Assembly: GCA_964485855.1 (NCBI GenBank)
Contig: CAZAKI010000005.1
Span: 26,393-90,392 of the forward strand
Source: UBA993 sp964485855
GTDB taxonomy: Bacteria; Bacillota; Dethiobacteria; DTU022
DNA: 64,000 nt
Reading direction: 5' to 3'
Shown here piece after piece: positions 23,550 to 31,030 of the stretch. The translations under genes and the position numbers were made by a program. The notes under the pieces are model-generated. The model was not told where the DNA came from, did no database searches, and saw only the letters and a program-made list of their open reading frames with translations. Within the stretch, counting starts at the first letter, position 1, and every line of letters begins with the position of its first letter.

Positions 23550-25646
23550 TTGGATAACAATTCTGCATCAAATCACTACGGACAGCAACTGCAGGAGGAT
23601 CATGTTTTCAAGGAAATACGCAAGCGTGATGGGCGGATCTTGCCTTTCGATGCAGAAAAGATTACAGAGGCCATATTTATGGCAGCTAAAGCTGTAGGAG
23701 GCAGCGATCGCAGCATCGCAGAAAATTTAACCGGGCAGGTGATAAAGAGCCTCTTGGAAAAAGCTCACAATGCCATTATTCCTTCAGTTGAAGAAGTTCA
23801 GGATGAGGTAGAGCGAGTCCTCATTGAGAATGGACATGCCCGGACTGCAAAGGCTTATATTCTATACCGTGATCGTCGGACAAGGATTCGTGACGGGAAA
23901 TCTGAACTGATGGATGTGGTTAAAGATATCCTGGTTGAAACAAGCCGCGAAAACGCAAATATTAATAATTCGCCATCAGCTAAAATGTTGCAGATCGCTT
24001 CTGCGGCAAGTAAGCAGTATTACCTGAGTAACTTGATTCCCGATGAATATGCCAGAGCTCATGAAGAAGGGGCTATGCATATCCATGACCTTGATTATTA
24101 CAGTAAAACCTTGAACTGTCTCCAGATTGATTTGCTCCAATTGCTGCAGAATGGTTTTAATACAGGTTACGGTTACATTCGCCCTCCTAAAAGGATTGCT
24201 TCAGCAGCCGCCCAGGCTGCCATAATCCTGCAGAGTAACCAAAATGATATGTTTGGCGGTCAGAGTTTTCCCCATTTCGACCACAGCATGGGGGAAGTAA
24301 TTCGCAGTTTCAAAACAATGCCTTCTTACGAGGAAATCTACCAGGCGATGGAGGGGTTAATCTATAATTTAAACACCATGCATTCAAGGGCTGGAGCGCA
24401 GGTTCCTTTCAGCTCTTTAAATTTTGGGACCGATCTCAGTGCAGAGGGGCGCATGGTAAGCAAGGCTGTCCTGGAAGCATTTCGACGTGGATTAGGTACC
24501 GGGGAAACACCGATCTTTCCAAACCTGGTTTTTCGCATTAAGAAAGGGATAAATTTCCATCCCGGCGATCCTAACTATGATCTTTATCGTCTGGCCCTGC
24601 AGGTGGCAGCGCGACGGATGAACCCGACCTTCAGTTTTATGGACAGTAGTTTCAATAAAGATTATGGAGAAGAGGTCTCCTATATGGGTTGTCGGACCAG
24701 GGTTATTGCGAACCGACATGGACCAGAAATATCGGCTGGTCGGGGGAATATTGCACCCGTTACTCTGAATCTGCCGCGCATTGCTTTAGAAAGCAAAGGT
24801 CAGCAGGAACTTTTTTTCGTCCAGCTTGATCGCCAGCTTCGCATTGCTGCTCGCCAACTGCTGCATCGTTTTGAAGTTTTATCCAGACTAAAAGTAAGTG
24901 ACCTACCTTTTCTGATGGGACAGAAACTGTATTTAGATTCTGAAAAACTCAGCTTAAAGGATACGATCAGAGAAGTAATAAAACATGGCACCCTGGCAAT
25001 CGGTTTCATCGGTTTGGCAGAAACCCTCAATCTGTTAATCGGCAAACACCATGGAGAGGATGCAGAAGCGCTTAAACTGGGAATAAGCATAGTTGATCAT
25101 ATGCGTAGACGAACCGATGGCTATGCTGAAGAATACGATTTGAACATTGTGCTCGTAGCAACCCCGGCCGAAGGACTGGCTGGTCGTTTTTTACAGATGG
25201 ACCGGGAGAGATTCGGCACAATTCCTGGTGTAACCGATAAAGAATATTACAGCAACTCTTTTCATATTCCGGTTTATTACACGCTGTCGATGTTTGATAA
25301 AATTGCTGGTGAGGGACAGTTCCACTGCCTCTGCAATGCCGGTCATATCAGTTACACTGAACTGGAGGCACCTCCGGCGAATAATATCGATGCGCTTGAC
25401 AACATCATCCGTAAGATGGCTGATTCCGATTTTGGGTATGGAGGGATTAATTTTCCGATCGATGAATGCCGCGATTGTTCACACAGCGGAGTTTTCAGTG
25501 GAAACTGTCCTCAGTGCGGAAGCTCCGATGTGCGGAGAATACGCAGAATTACCGGTTATCTATCTACCGACGATCGTTTTAATGATGCAAAACTAAGCGA
25601 ATTAAAAGATCGCCGGGTCCATTATAAATCAGGTGGAAACGGTTGA
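23550..25646 (+). CDS. nrdD: Anaerobic (class III) ribonucleoside-triphosphate reductase
   Basis: Reduces ribonucleotides with a glycyl radical under anaerobic conditions. GGGAGG at 23536-23541 selects TTG 23550 (MDNNSASN), giving 698 residues. An N-terminal ATP-cone (EIRKRDGRILPFDAEKIT) is followed by the ten-stranded barrel, including MGCRTRVIANRHGPE with an active-site Cys. A four-Cys zinc site near the end (CRDCSHSG, CPQCG) precedes ITGYLSTDDRFN, the glycyl radical loop. It needs activation by NrdG, whose gene overlaps its stop codon. No aerobic reductase gene is present in the window. Confidence 0.96.
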   Translation: MDNNSASNHYGQQLQEDHVFKEIRKRDGRILPFDAEKITEAIFMAAKAVGGSDRSIAENLTGQVIKSLLEKAHNAIIPSVEEVQDEVERVLIENGHARTAKAYILYRDRRTRIRDGKSELMDVVKDILVETSRENANINNSPSAKMLQIASAASKQYYLSNLIPDEYARAHEEGAMHIHDLDYYSKTLNCLQIDLLQLLQNGFNTGYGYIRPPKRIASAAAQAAIILQSNQNDMFGGQSFPHFDHSMGEVIRSFKTMPSYEEIYQAMEGLIYNLNTMHSRAGAQVPFSSLNFGTDLSAEGRMVSKAVLEAFRRGLGTGETPIFPNLVFRIKKGINFHPGDPNYDLYRLALQVAARRMNPTFSFMDSSFNKDYGEEVSYMGCRTRVIANRHGPEISAGRGNIAPVTLNLPRIALESKGQQELFFVQLDRQLRIAARQLLHRFEVLSRLKVSDLPFLMGQKLYLDSEKLSLKDTIREVIKHGTLAIGFIGLAETLNLLIGKHHGEDAEALKLGISIVDHMRRRTDGYAEEYDLNIVLVATPAEGLAGRFLQMDRERFGTIPGVTDKEYYSNSFHIPVYYTLSMFDKIAGEGQFHCLCNAGHISYTELEAPPANNIDALDNIIRKMADSDFGYGGINFPIDECRDCSHSGVFSGNCPQCGSSDVRRIRRITGYLSTDDRFNDAKLSELKDRRVHYKSGGNG

Positions 25647-26158
25647 AGCTTAAGCTGGCCGGATTTAAAAAGGAAAGTATTGTTGACGGGCCAGGGATTA
25701 GGGCTACGGTTTTTTTCCAGGGTTGTCCTCACGACTGTCCGGGATGCCATAATCCTGAGACCCATGATCCTGATGGTGGTTTTACATTTACGGTTAATGA
25801 AGTTCTAGCCTTACTTGACGCCTGCCCCGGAATCAGCGGAGTAACGTTTTCGGGTGGTGAGCCTTTTGAGCAGGTTGCAGCCGCAGCTAAGCTGGCGGAA
25901 ATAGTGAAGAAAAGCGGTTTAAACCTGGTTTTGTATAGCGGTTATACCTTTGAACAGTTGATTGAAAGAAGTAGGCAGGATCGAAATTATGAACAGTTAC
26001 TTTCATCCGCCTGGCTGCTGATTGATGGTCCTTTTATCATTGAGAGGCAGAATAATAATCTTCCTTTTCGGGGTTCGACCAACCAAAGAATTATTGATTT
26101 AGAGCAATCAGTGTGGCAAAAGAAAGTAGTTGAGTGGGAGCCGTCGTTAAGTGAATGA
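25643..26158 (+). CDS. nrdG: Anaerobic ribonucleotide reductase activating protein
   Basis: Radical SAM enzyme that generates the glycyl radical on NrdD. Start is TTG 25643, overlapping the nrdD stop by 4 bp, with AGGTGG upstream. The 171 residues carry the [4Fe-4S] motif CPHDCPGC (CxxxCxxC) preceded by GIRATVFFQG, and the SAM-binding TFSGGEPFEQ. The protein is slightly longer than the E. coli enzyme, with a normal fold order. It overlaps pgeF by 8 bp. Confidence 0.94.
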   Translation: MKLKLAGFKKESIVDGPGIRATVFFQGCPHDCPGCHNPETHDPDGGFTFTVNEVLALLDACPGISGVTFSGGEPFEQVAAAAKLAEIVKKSGLNLVLYSGYTFEQLIERSRQDRNYEQLLSSAWLLIDGPFIIERQNNNLPFRGSTNQRIIDLEQSVWQKKVVEWEPSLSE

Positions 26159-26996
26159 TAAAAAAGGTTTTATCCTCAAGCGGACAGGTCACCTGGTTTA
26201 CCTCCAGGCGCCGCTTTTGGCTGAAGATGAATTAACCAAGCATGCTTTTTCCACCAGGACCGGCGGCTGTAGTATCGGCGCTGTTAGATCGCTTAACACT
26301 GCCTTTCACACTGAAGATCAAGCTGAAAAAGTTCTTGAGAACAGGTTCCGTTTTTTTAGGATTTTCAAGATCGACCATCTGCAGATTGTTTCAGCTATTC
26401 AAGTTCACGGCACTAACCTGGAGGAATTTGGCTTACACAACAGGGGTGAAGGAGCTACTCCTGGAAGCATGAAAAAACACTGTGATGCCCTGGTTACAGC
26501 CGAACCGGAAGTAACTTTAACTGCCTATGCAGCAGATTGTCAACTACTCTTTTTCAAGGCAATAGACAGACCCTTGATCGGCCTGGCACATGCGGGCAAG
26601 GCTGGTACTCTCGGTGCTGTTGGTCCAAAGGTGATCAGATATTTAAATCAGCATTACAATGTCCCGTCCGACCGCTTGCTTGTCGGGATGGGCCCGGCAA
26701 TCTGCCGCAAATGTTATCGAATCAGTAAACCGGAAATGGAACTTTTCAGTCGTGAAGGCTGGGGGGATAAGCAATATCTAGAAAAATATGATCAAGATCT
26801 CTGGAGTCTCGATCTAACGGCAATTAACAAAGCGCAGTTGATATCATCCGGGGTGAGGAAAGAGCATATTGCAATTAATCACTGGTGCACTGCATGCCGA
26901 CAGGATTTGTTCTATTCATACCGGCGCGATCGGGGCAAAACCGGCAGAATGATCGGTTTTATAGCCATTAATGGTAAAGAAACAGGTGATTTGTAG
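26151..26996 (+). CDS. pgeF: PgeF/YfiH family protein (laccase domain, peptidoglycan editing factor)
   Basis: A multicopper-oxidase-like fold known in E. coli to remove mis-incorporated L-serine from UDP-MurNAc-peptides; related proteins have purine nucleoside activity. Start GTG 26151, 281 residues. Metal-ligand motifs are visible: QVHG, AADCQLLF and AHAGKAGT. The last is unusual, since most family members have HAGWRGT, but the His is kept. A C-terminal CTACRQDLFYSYRRDRGKTGRM block is typical. It lies between nrdG and an HlyD-like gene, the latter beginning in its stop codon. Confidence 0.88.
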   Translation: MNDKKGFILKRTGHLVYLQAPLLAEDELTKHAFSTRTGGCSIGAVRSLNTAFHTEDQAEKVLENRFRFFRIFKIDHLQIVSAIQVHGTNLEEFGLHNRGEGATPGSMKKHCDALVTAEPEVTLTAYAADCQLLFFKAIDRPLIGLAHAGKAGTLGAVGPKVIRYLNQHYNVPSDRLLVGMGPAICRKCYRISKPEMELFSREGWGDKQYLEKYDQDLWSLDLTAINKAQLISSGVRKEHIAINHWCTACRQDLFYSYRRDRGKTGRMIGFIAINGKETGDL

Positions 26997-28132
26997 TGGA
27001 TAAAAAGCAACTGCGACAAGATAGAAGGCGATTTGAAGTTTTACCCGGTGAGGGAAAGAGATTTAGTTTCAGCAGCCTTAAAGAAGCTTTGATTTTTTAT
27101 GCTTTTCTACTTCTTGTCTTGGTTGTTCTGGCACAGATAGCTTACCATTGGCTTGGCGATCAATTCCAGACTTGGAGATTGGGTATTATAGAAGCAGAAC
27201 CCGGTTTAATGCAACAGCAAATTGCAGTAACCGGAGTGATTACTCGTAACGAAACAGTGGTTAATGCTCCGGTCAATGGCGTAATACTCAGGCTTGCCGC
27301 TTTAGGAGAGCGAGCGCCGGTCGGTTTTGAGCTGGCCAGAATCGGGCAGCTCAGTTCGGCAGAGTTTGAGCTGCTTAAAGAAACTGAAGAAAACGAAGTT
27401 AGCAGGAAACTGTGGGGATCCATTCAGCAGTACTGGCAGCAAGCATTCGACGCTGAAAAAGAACCAGAAATGACGGAGGAAGCAGGAGAAGATTGGATTT
27501 TCAGCGCTGTTAAAATAGTGACCAGTCCAGAGGCTGGCTTTGTTTCGTATTATCTTGATTCGTGGGAGAAATTTAACGGTCCGCTCTATTTGACTGCTAA
27601 AGAGTTGGAAACAGAACCACCAACCGGAAGATATACGGTCGAGGGTGAGTTGGTCGAGCAGGGACAGCCGATTTTAAAAATTGTAGATAACTGGCGATGG
27701 TATTTTAATCTAGTTCTACCTTTACATCCGGGAAAGACGATTAGGGCAATGCCTGAAATTGCTCTGGAATTTGATTTATCCCCTGGCGAAATTATTCAGG
27801 GGAGCCTGATTAATTCTGAAGTTGATGAAGATTTACAGGAGGTTCGATTAACTTACCAGATAGAAAGGCAGCTTCCCGGTTTCGATTTAGCCCGGATCGC
27901 CGTGGCGACTTTGCTCTATGAGCAGAAGAGCGGTATAATTGTGCCTGAAGAAGCAGTTATTAACCGCGATCACAGCACAGGTGTTTATGTCAGTCAACAT
28001 GGAAGGATTGTTTTTGTTCCGGTTACGGTTGTGGAGAAGCAAGATGAATATTTAATGATCGAAGGGATTGAACCGCACAGCCTGATTATAACCCGGCCGG
28101 ATTTGGTTACTGAAGGTCAAAGATTAAATTAA
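26996..28132 (+). CDS. HlyD-like membrane-anchored adaptor protein of unknown function
   Basis: The 378-residue protein has a basic cytoplasmic N-terminus and a single membrane helix (about 31-52, LIFYAFLLLVLVVLAQIAYHW). The extracytoplasmic part resembles periplasmic adaptor (membrane fusion) proteins: a split barrel-sandwich segment (ITRNETVVNAPVNGVI, later SPEAGFVSYYLD) and beta-barrel-like C-terminal repeats. No transporter gene lies next to it. Similar genes are commonly annotated as HlyD family beside pgeF and yggS in Clostridia, suggesting an envelope or division-linked role, but I cannot assign one. GTG 26996 overlaps the pgeF stop. Confidence 0.7.
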   Translation: MDKKQLRQDRRRFEVLPGEGKRFSFSSLKEALIFYAFLLLVLVVLAQIAYHWLGDQFQTWRLGIIEAEPGLMQQQIAVTGVITRNETVVNAPVNGVILRLAALGERAPVGFELARIGQLSSAEFELLKETEENEVSRKLWGSIQQYWQQAFDAEKEPEMTEEAGEDWIFSAVKIVTSPEAGFVSYYLDSWEKFNGPLYLTAKELETEPPTGRYTVEGELVEQGQPILKIVDNWRWYFNLVLPLHPGKTIRAMPEIALEFDLSPGEIIQGSLINSEVDEDLQEVRLTYQIERQLPGFDLARIAVATLLYEQKSGIIVPEEAVINRDHSTGVYVSQHGRIVFVPVTVVEKQDEYLMIEGIEPHSLIITRPDLVTEGQRLN

Positions 28133-28153
28133 GGGGTTCACCCGGAGGGTTAG

Positions 28154-28822
28154 ATGTTAAATTTAGAAAGCAATTATCAAAAAGTTAAGTCAGCTATTGC
28201 CTCAGCTGCCGAGCGGGTGGGGCGAGATCCCCTTTCCGTCCAGTTGGTAGCCGTAACGAAAACGGTGGGGATCGAAACAGTTCAGGCGGCATTTTCCCTG
28301 GGGATGGCTGATTTTGGCGAAAACAGGGTTCAGGATGCTGTTGAAAAAGTAACAGCCCTGCCTGAAGCTAACTGGCACTTTATTGGTCATTTGCAGTCGA
28401 ACAAGGTAAAAGATGTACTGCCCTCTTTCAAATTGATCCACTCACTTGATCGGCGATCCCTGGCTGTTGCTTTGCAGAAATGGGCCAAAAAAATGAATCT
28501 GGAGGTAAGTGTATTAATTCAAGTCAATGTATCCGGAGAAAAGAGCAAATTCGGTCTGGCCCCTCAGGAACTGCCGGAGTATCTAAAGTATCTCTGCACT
28601 TTAGATCGGATCAAACCGTGCGGGTTAATGACGATGGCACCCTATGTTGATCACGCTGAACAAGTAAGACCTTTTTTCCGGCATTTACGGCAGCTTCGTG
28701 ATTTACACAGTGAAGATCTACCCGGTCTCAGAGAACTCTCAATGGGGATGACCAATGATTATCAGGTGGCAGTGGAAGAAGGCGCAACTATTGTCAGGAT
28801 TGGCAGTGCAATTTTCTCTTAA
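28154..28822 (+). CDS. yggS: Pyridoxal phosphate homeostasis protein YggS
   Basis: PLP-binding, non-enzymatic protein of the COG0325 family that controls vitamin B6 balance. The 222-residue TIM barrel shows the PLP lysine in LVAVTKTVG, then FGENRVQDA, WHFIGHLQSNK, QVNVSGEKSKFGL, and the phosphate-binding LSMGMTNDYQVAVEEGATIVRIGSAIF. In Firmicutes sepF usually follows, but here yggT comes next after 44 bp. Confidence 0.95.
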   Translation: MLNLESNYQKVKSAIASAAERVGRDPLSVQLVAVTKTVGIETVQAAFSLGMADFGENRVQDAVEKVTALPEANWHFIGHLQSNKVKDVLPSFKLIHSLDRRSLAVALQKWAKKMNLEVSVLIQVNVSGEKSKFGLAPQELPEYLKYLCTLDRIKPCGLMTMAPYVDHAEQVRPFFRHLRQLRDLHSEDLPGLRELSMGMTNDYQVAVEEGATIVRIGSAIFS

Positions 28823-28866
28823 TTGAGGCTGCTCTTAAGCATCACTATAATTATTAATATTGGCAG

Positions 28867-29160
28867 GTGATAGACATCAGATACGCTGCAGAAGGCATTC
28901 TCTTTTTTTTCCAGATTTATAACATCGTGATCTTTGCGCGGATTATTCTGTCCTGGTTTGTGGTTGGAGGAACCGTTAACCCAACAGTCTCTTCGCTTTA
29001 CCGTGTGGTTTATGGATTAACCGAGCCTCTATTGGCTCCGATCAGGAAATTAATTCCGCCGATTAGAGTGGGTATGGGTTATCTTGATCTTTCGCCACTT
29101 ATTTTATTGGTCTTGATCAGCCTGGCCAGGCAGATGGTTTATCGTTTCCTCTTTTTTTAA
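28867..29160 (+). CDS. yggT: YggT family membrane protein (YlmG)
   Basis: A 97-residue protein with two membrane helices (IYNIVIFARIILSWFVV and LSPLILLVLISLARQMVY) and the family loop TEPLLAPIRKLIPP. YGGT proteins are linked to cell division and membrane organisation in several lineages. The start is uncertain: GTG 28867 is the only likely candidate but overlaps the nearest AGG of a weak ribosome binding site. No downstream ATG exists before the second helix. It lies in the ylm cluster between yggS and ylmH. Confidence 0.9.
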   Translation: MIDIRYAAEGILFFFQIYNIVIFARIILSWFVVGGTVNPTVSSLYRVVYGLTEPLLAPIRKLIPPIRVGMGYLDLSPLILLVLISLARQMVYRFLFF

Positions 29161-29191
29161 ACTATAAATATGATTCAACGGGAGTAAATCC

Positions 29192-29959
29192 ATGGTTGAA
29201 AAGGCGCCGCTATTGGATGCGGAAAAAAAATGGCTGCAGCACTTCGAACGTAAACTGCATGAAATCAATGGAAAGAGGCCATTGACTTCATCTTTCCTTG
29301 ATCCCCGCCAGCTCGAGCTTGCTGAAGCAAAGCTGAATGAAGCAAAGAGTTTTTCCTACACCGTTTATGGTGGATATCCTGATGCAGAGCGGAATTTGTT
29401 GTTCATTTATCCTGCTCAGCAAAAAGCGCGCTTACCGGAATTAGATGTTGTTCAGGTAAGCTGGGACAACCAGTACAATCGGATTAGCCATCGCGATCTT
29501 TTAGGAGCAGTCCTTTCTCTTGGATTGAAGCGTGACCAGGTTGGCGATATTGTTTTAACAGAAGAAGGACAGGCCTACTTATTCCTGGTATCAGGAAAAG
29601 GTAAATACATATGCACCAACATGTCCGAGGTTAATAAAAGTAAGGTTAGCTGTGAGCCAATCGAGATTGGACAACTGCCGCTCCCGCGAGATGATAGCCG
29701 GGAAATCAGGGGAACAGTAGCCAGCTTACGACTCGATGCCATTGTTTCAATGGGGTTTAAGCTGCCGCGTTCGCGGGTGGTCTTGCTCGTAAAAGCAGGA
29801 TTAGCCAGGGTAAATTGGCGTCCTGTCAATTCGCCATCCCTGCAGCTTAACGAAGGCGATCAAATTTCACTTAGGGGGCGGGGCCGTTTAGTTGTTGATA
29901 CTATTGAGGGAGAGACGCGCAAAGGGAGGATTCACCTGAAACTGAAGAGATATCTTTAA
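29192..29959 (+). CDS. ylmH: RNA-binding protein YlmH (S4 domain)
   Basis: A 255-residue protein with an N-terminal ylmH-type domain (AVLSLGLKRDQVGDI) and a C-terminal S4 RNA-binding domain (about 181-245, LRLDAIVSMGFKLPRSRVVLLVKAGLARVNWRPV). In Bacillus YlmH takes part in ribosome-associated quality control by binding peptidyl-tRNA on the 50S subunit. rqcH, which acts in the same process, is 6 kb downstream. ATG 29192 has a GGGAGTA site. Confidence 0.9.
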   Translation: MVEKAPLLDAEKKWLQHFERKLHEINGKRPLTSSFLDPRQLELAEAKLNEAKSFSYTVYGGYPDAERNLLFIYPAQQKARLPELDVVQVSWDNQYNRISHRDLLGAVLSLGLKRDQVGDIVLTEEGQAYLFLVSGKGKYICTNMSEVNKSKVSCEPIEIGQLPLPRDDSREIRGTVASLRLDAIVSMGFKLPRSRVVLLVKAGLARVNWRPVNSPSLQLNEGDQISLRGRGRLVVDTIEGETRKGRIHLKLKRYL

Positions 29960-30040
29960 AGCTTAACGAAATAGATTTTTAAATGGTGAGTAGAGACATA
30001 GACTAGGCCAGATAACATTTTTAGATAGGGAGTGCTAAAA

Positions 30041-30625
30041 ATGACCATTACCCCGAATGATATCCAGAAAAAACAGTTTGAAAGAGCGTTCAGGGGATAT
30101 GAAATCGAAGATGTTGATGACTTTCTCGATCAGATTGCCAGGGACTTAGAACAGCTGATGCGCGAGAATACCGATTTAAAGGATCAAGTGGAACAGCTGA
30201 AAGAGAAAAATAAAAGTTATCAAAAGATGGAAGAAACAATGCATAATGCAATTGTTGTAGCCCAGGAAACGGCTGAAGAAGTTAAGCAAAATGCTAAACG
30301 GGAAGCAGAGCTAATCAAAAAAGAAGCCGAACGGGATGCAAAACAAGTTTTAGAGGATTCCCGCTGCAGGATCAGCAAATTGCTGGTTGAGCACGAAGAG
30401 CTGCTGAAAAGAGCACGGGTTTTTAAAATGCGCTTTCGCTCCTTCATGGAATCTCAACTGGTTGCCCTTGATAGTGAATCCTGGTTGGAAGAACAAAAAC
30501 CGCATCAACATATCGTGCCGAGTAATCAGGACAATGAAAAATTGGGCGGATTGAACGGCAAAGATCAGCCTAGTGACCCTGTTTCTTTTAACGGGGACAA
30601 GATGATCAGTCCTAAAGAAAGTTAA
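30041..30625 (+). CDS. divIVA: Cell division initiation protein DivIVA
   Basis: Binds negatively curved membrane at poles and septum. GGGAG at 30027-30031 and ATG 30041 give MTITPNDIQKKQFERAFRGYEIEDVDDFLD, the conserved membrane-binding N-terminal domain; the GTG at 30032 would be too close to that site. Residues about 35-135 are a long coiled coil (LKDQVEQLKEKNKSYQKM, then AKREAELIKKEAERDAKQV). The last 45 residues are low in structure. The product has 194 residues. Confidence 0.94.
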   Translation: MTITPNDIQKKQFERAFRGYEIEDVDDFLDQIARDLEQLMRENTDLKDQVEQLKEKNKSYQKMEETMHNAIVVAQETAEEVKQNAKREAELIKKEAERDAKQVLEDSRCRISKLLVEHEELLKRARVFKMRFRSFMESQLVALDSESWLEEQKPHQHIVPSNQDNEKLGGLNGKDQPSDPVSFNGDKMISPKES

Positions 30626-30634
30626 TCCGGTTTA

Positions 30635-30663
30635 TTGCTTTTATCATCCGGTCATGCTAAAAT
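30635..30663 (+). promoter_or_regulatory. Promoter of the ileS T-box transcript
   Basis: TTGCTT (30635-30640), a 17-bp spacer and TAAAAT (30658-30663) predict a start near 30670, just ahead of T-box Stem I. Confidence 0.65.
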
Positions 30664-30669
30664 TTACGT

Positions 30670-30914
30670 CAAGTGCGATGAACGGGACATCAATCCATTG
30701 TGACAGCTTATGAAGAGAGCCGGTGCCAGGTGAAAGTCCGGTTAAGCGGCAGTGTGATTCATCCCCCGGGAGTTTCCGCTCCAAATTCCGTTTTGGAAAA
30801 GTAGATGCGGGCGGTTGCCGCCGTTAAGGGCTTAAAGCATTAAAACCTGTGTAATACAGTGTTATTAGGGTGGTACCGCGGGAGCCAATCTCGCCCCTTC
30901 AAGGGGCGTTTTTT
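30670..30914 (+). promoter_or_regulatory. T-box leader regulating ileS
   Basis: The 405-bp region between divIVA and ileS is a T-box riboswitch that senses uncharged tRNA-Ile. Stem I closes with GATGAA (30677-30682) against TTCATC (30758-30763). Its distal part has the usual AGAGAGCC and GGTGAAAGTCCGG segments. The T-box sequence AGGGTGGTACCGCGG is exact at 30867-30881, followed by the terminator. Isoleucine codons AUU (30757-30759) and AUC (30761-30763) lie near the expected specifier position, but I could not decide which is read. The remaining 116 bp to ileS show only its ribosome binding site. Confidence 0.93.
30893..30914 (+). terminator. T-box attenuator terminator
   Basis: GCCCC (30893-30897) and GGGGC (30903-30907) close a short hairpin followed by GTTTTTT. 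It competes with the antiterminator containing the T-box at 30867-30881. Confidence 0.9.
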
Positions 30915-31030
30915 GTTATGGGTCCACGGTAACCGATGATCCCGGTTTGAACGATTTCTGTAATCAATTAGGCTCTAGAGACTAATTTTAAAAAAGAGAT
31001 CGTCGCAACAGAAACAGGAGGTATGATCAG

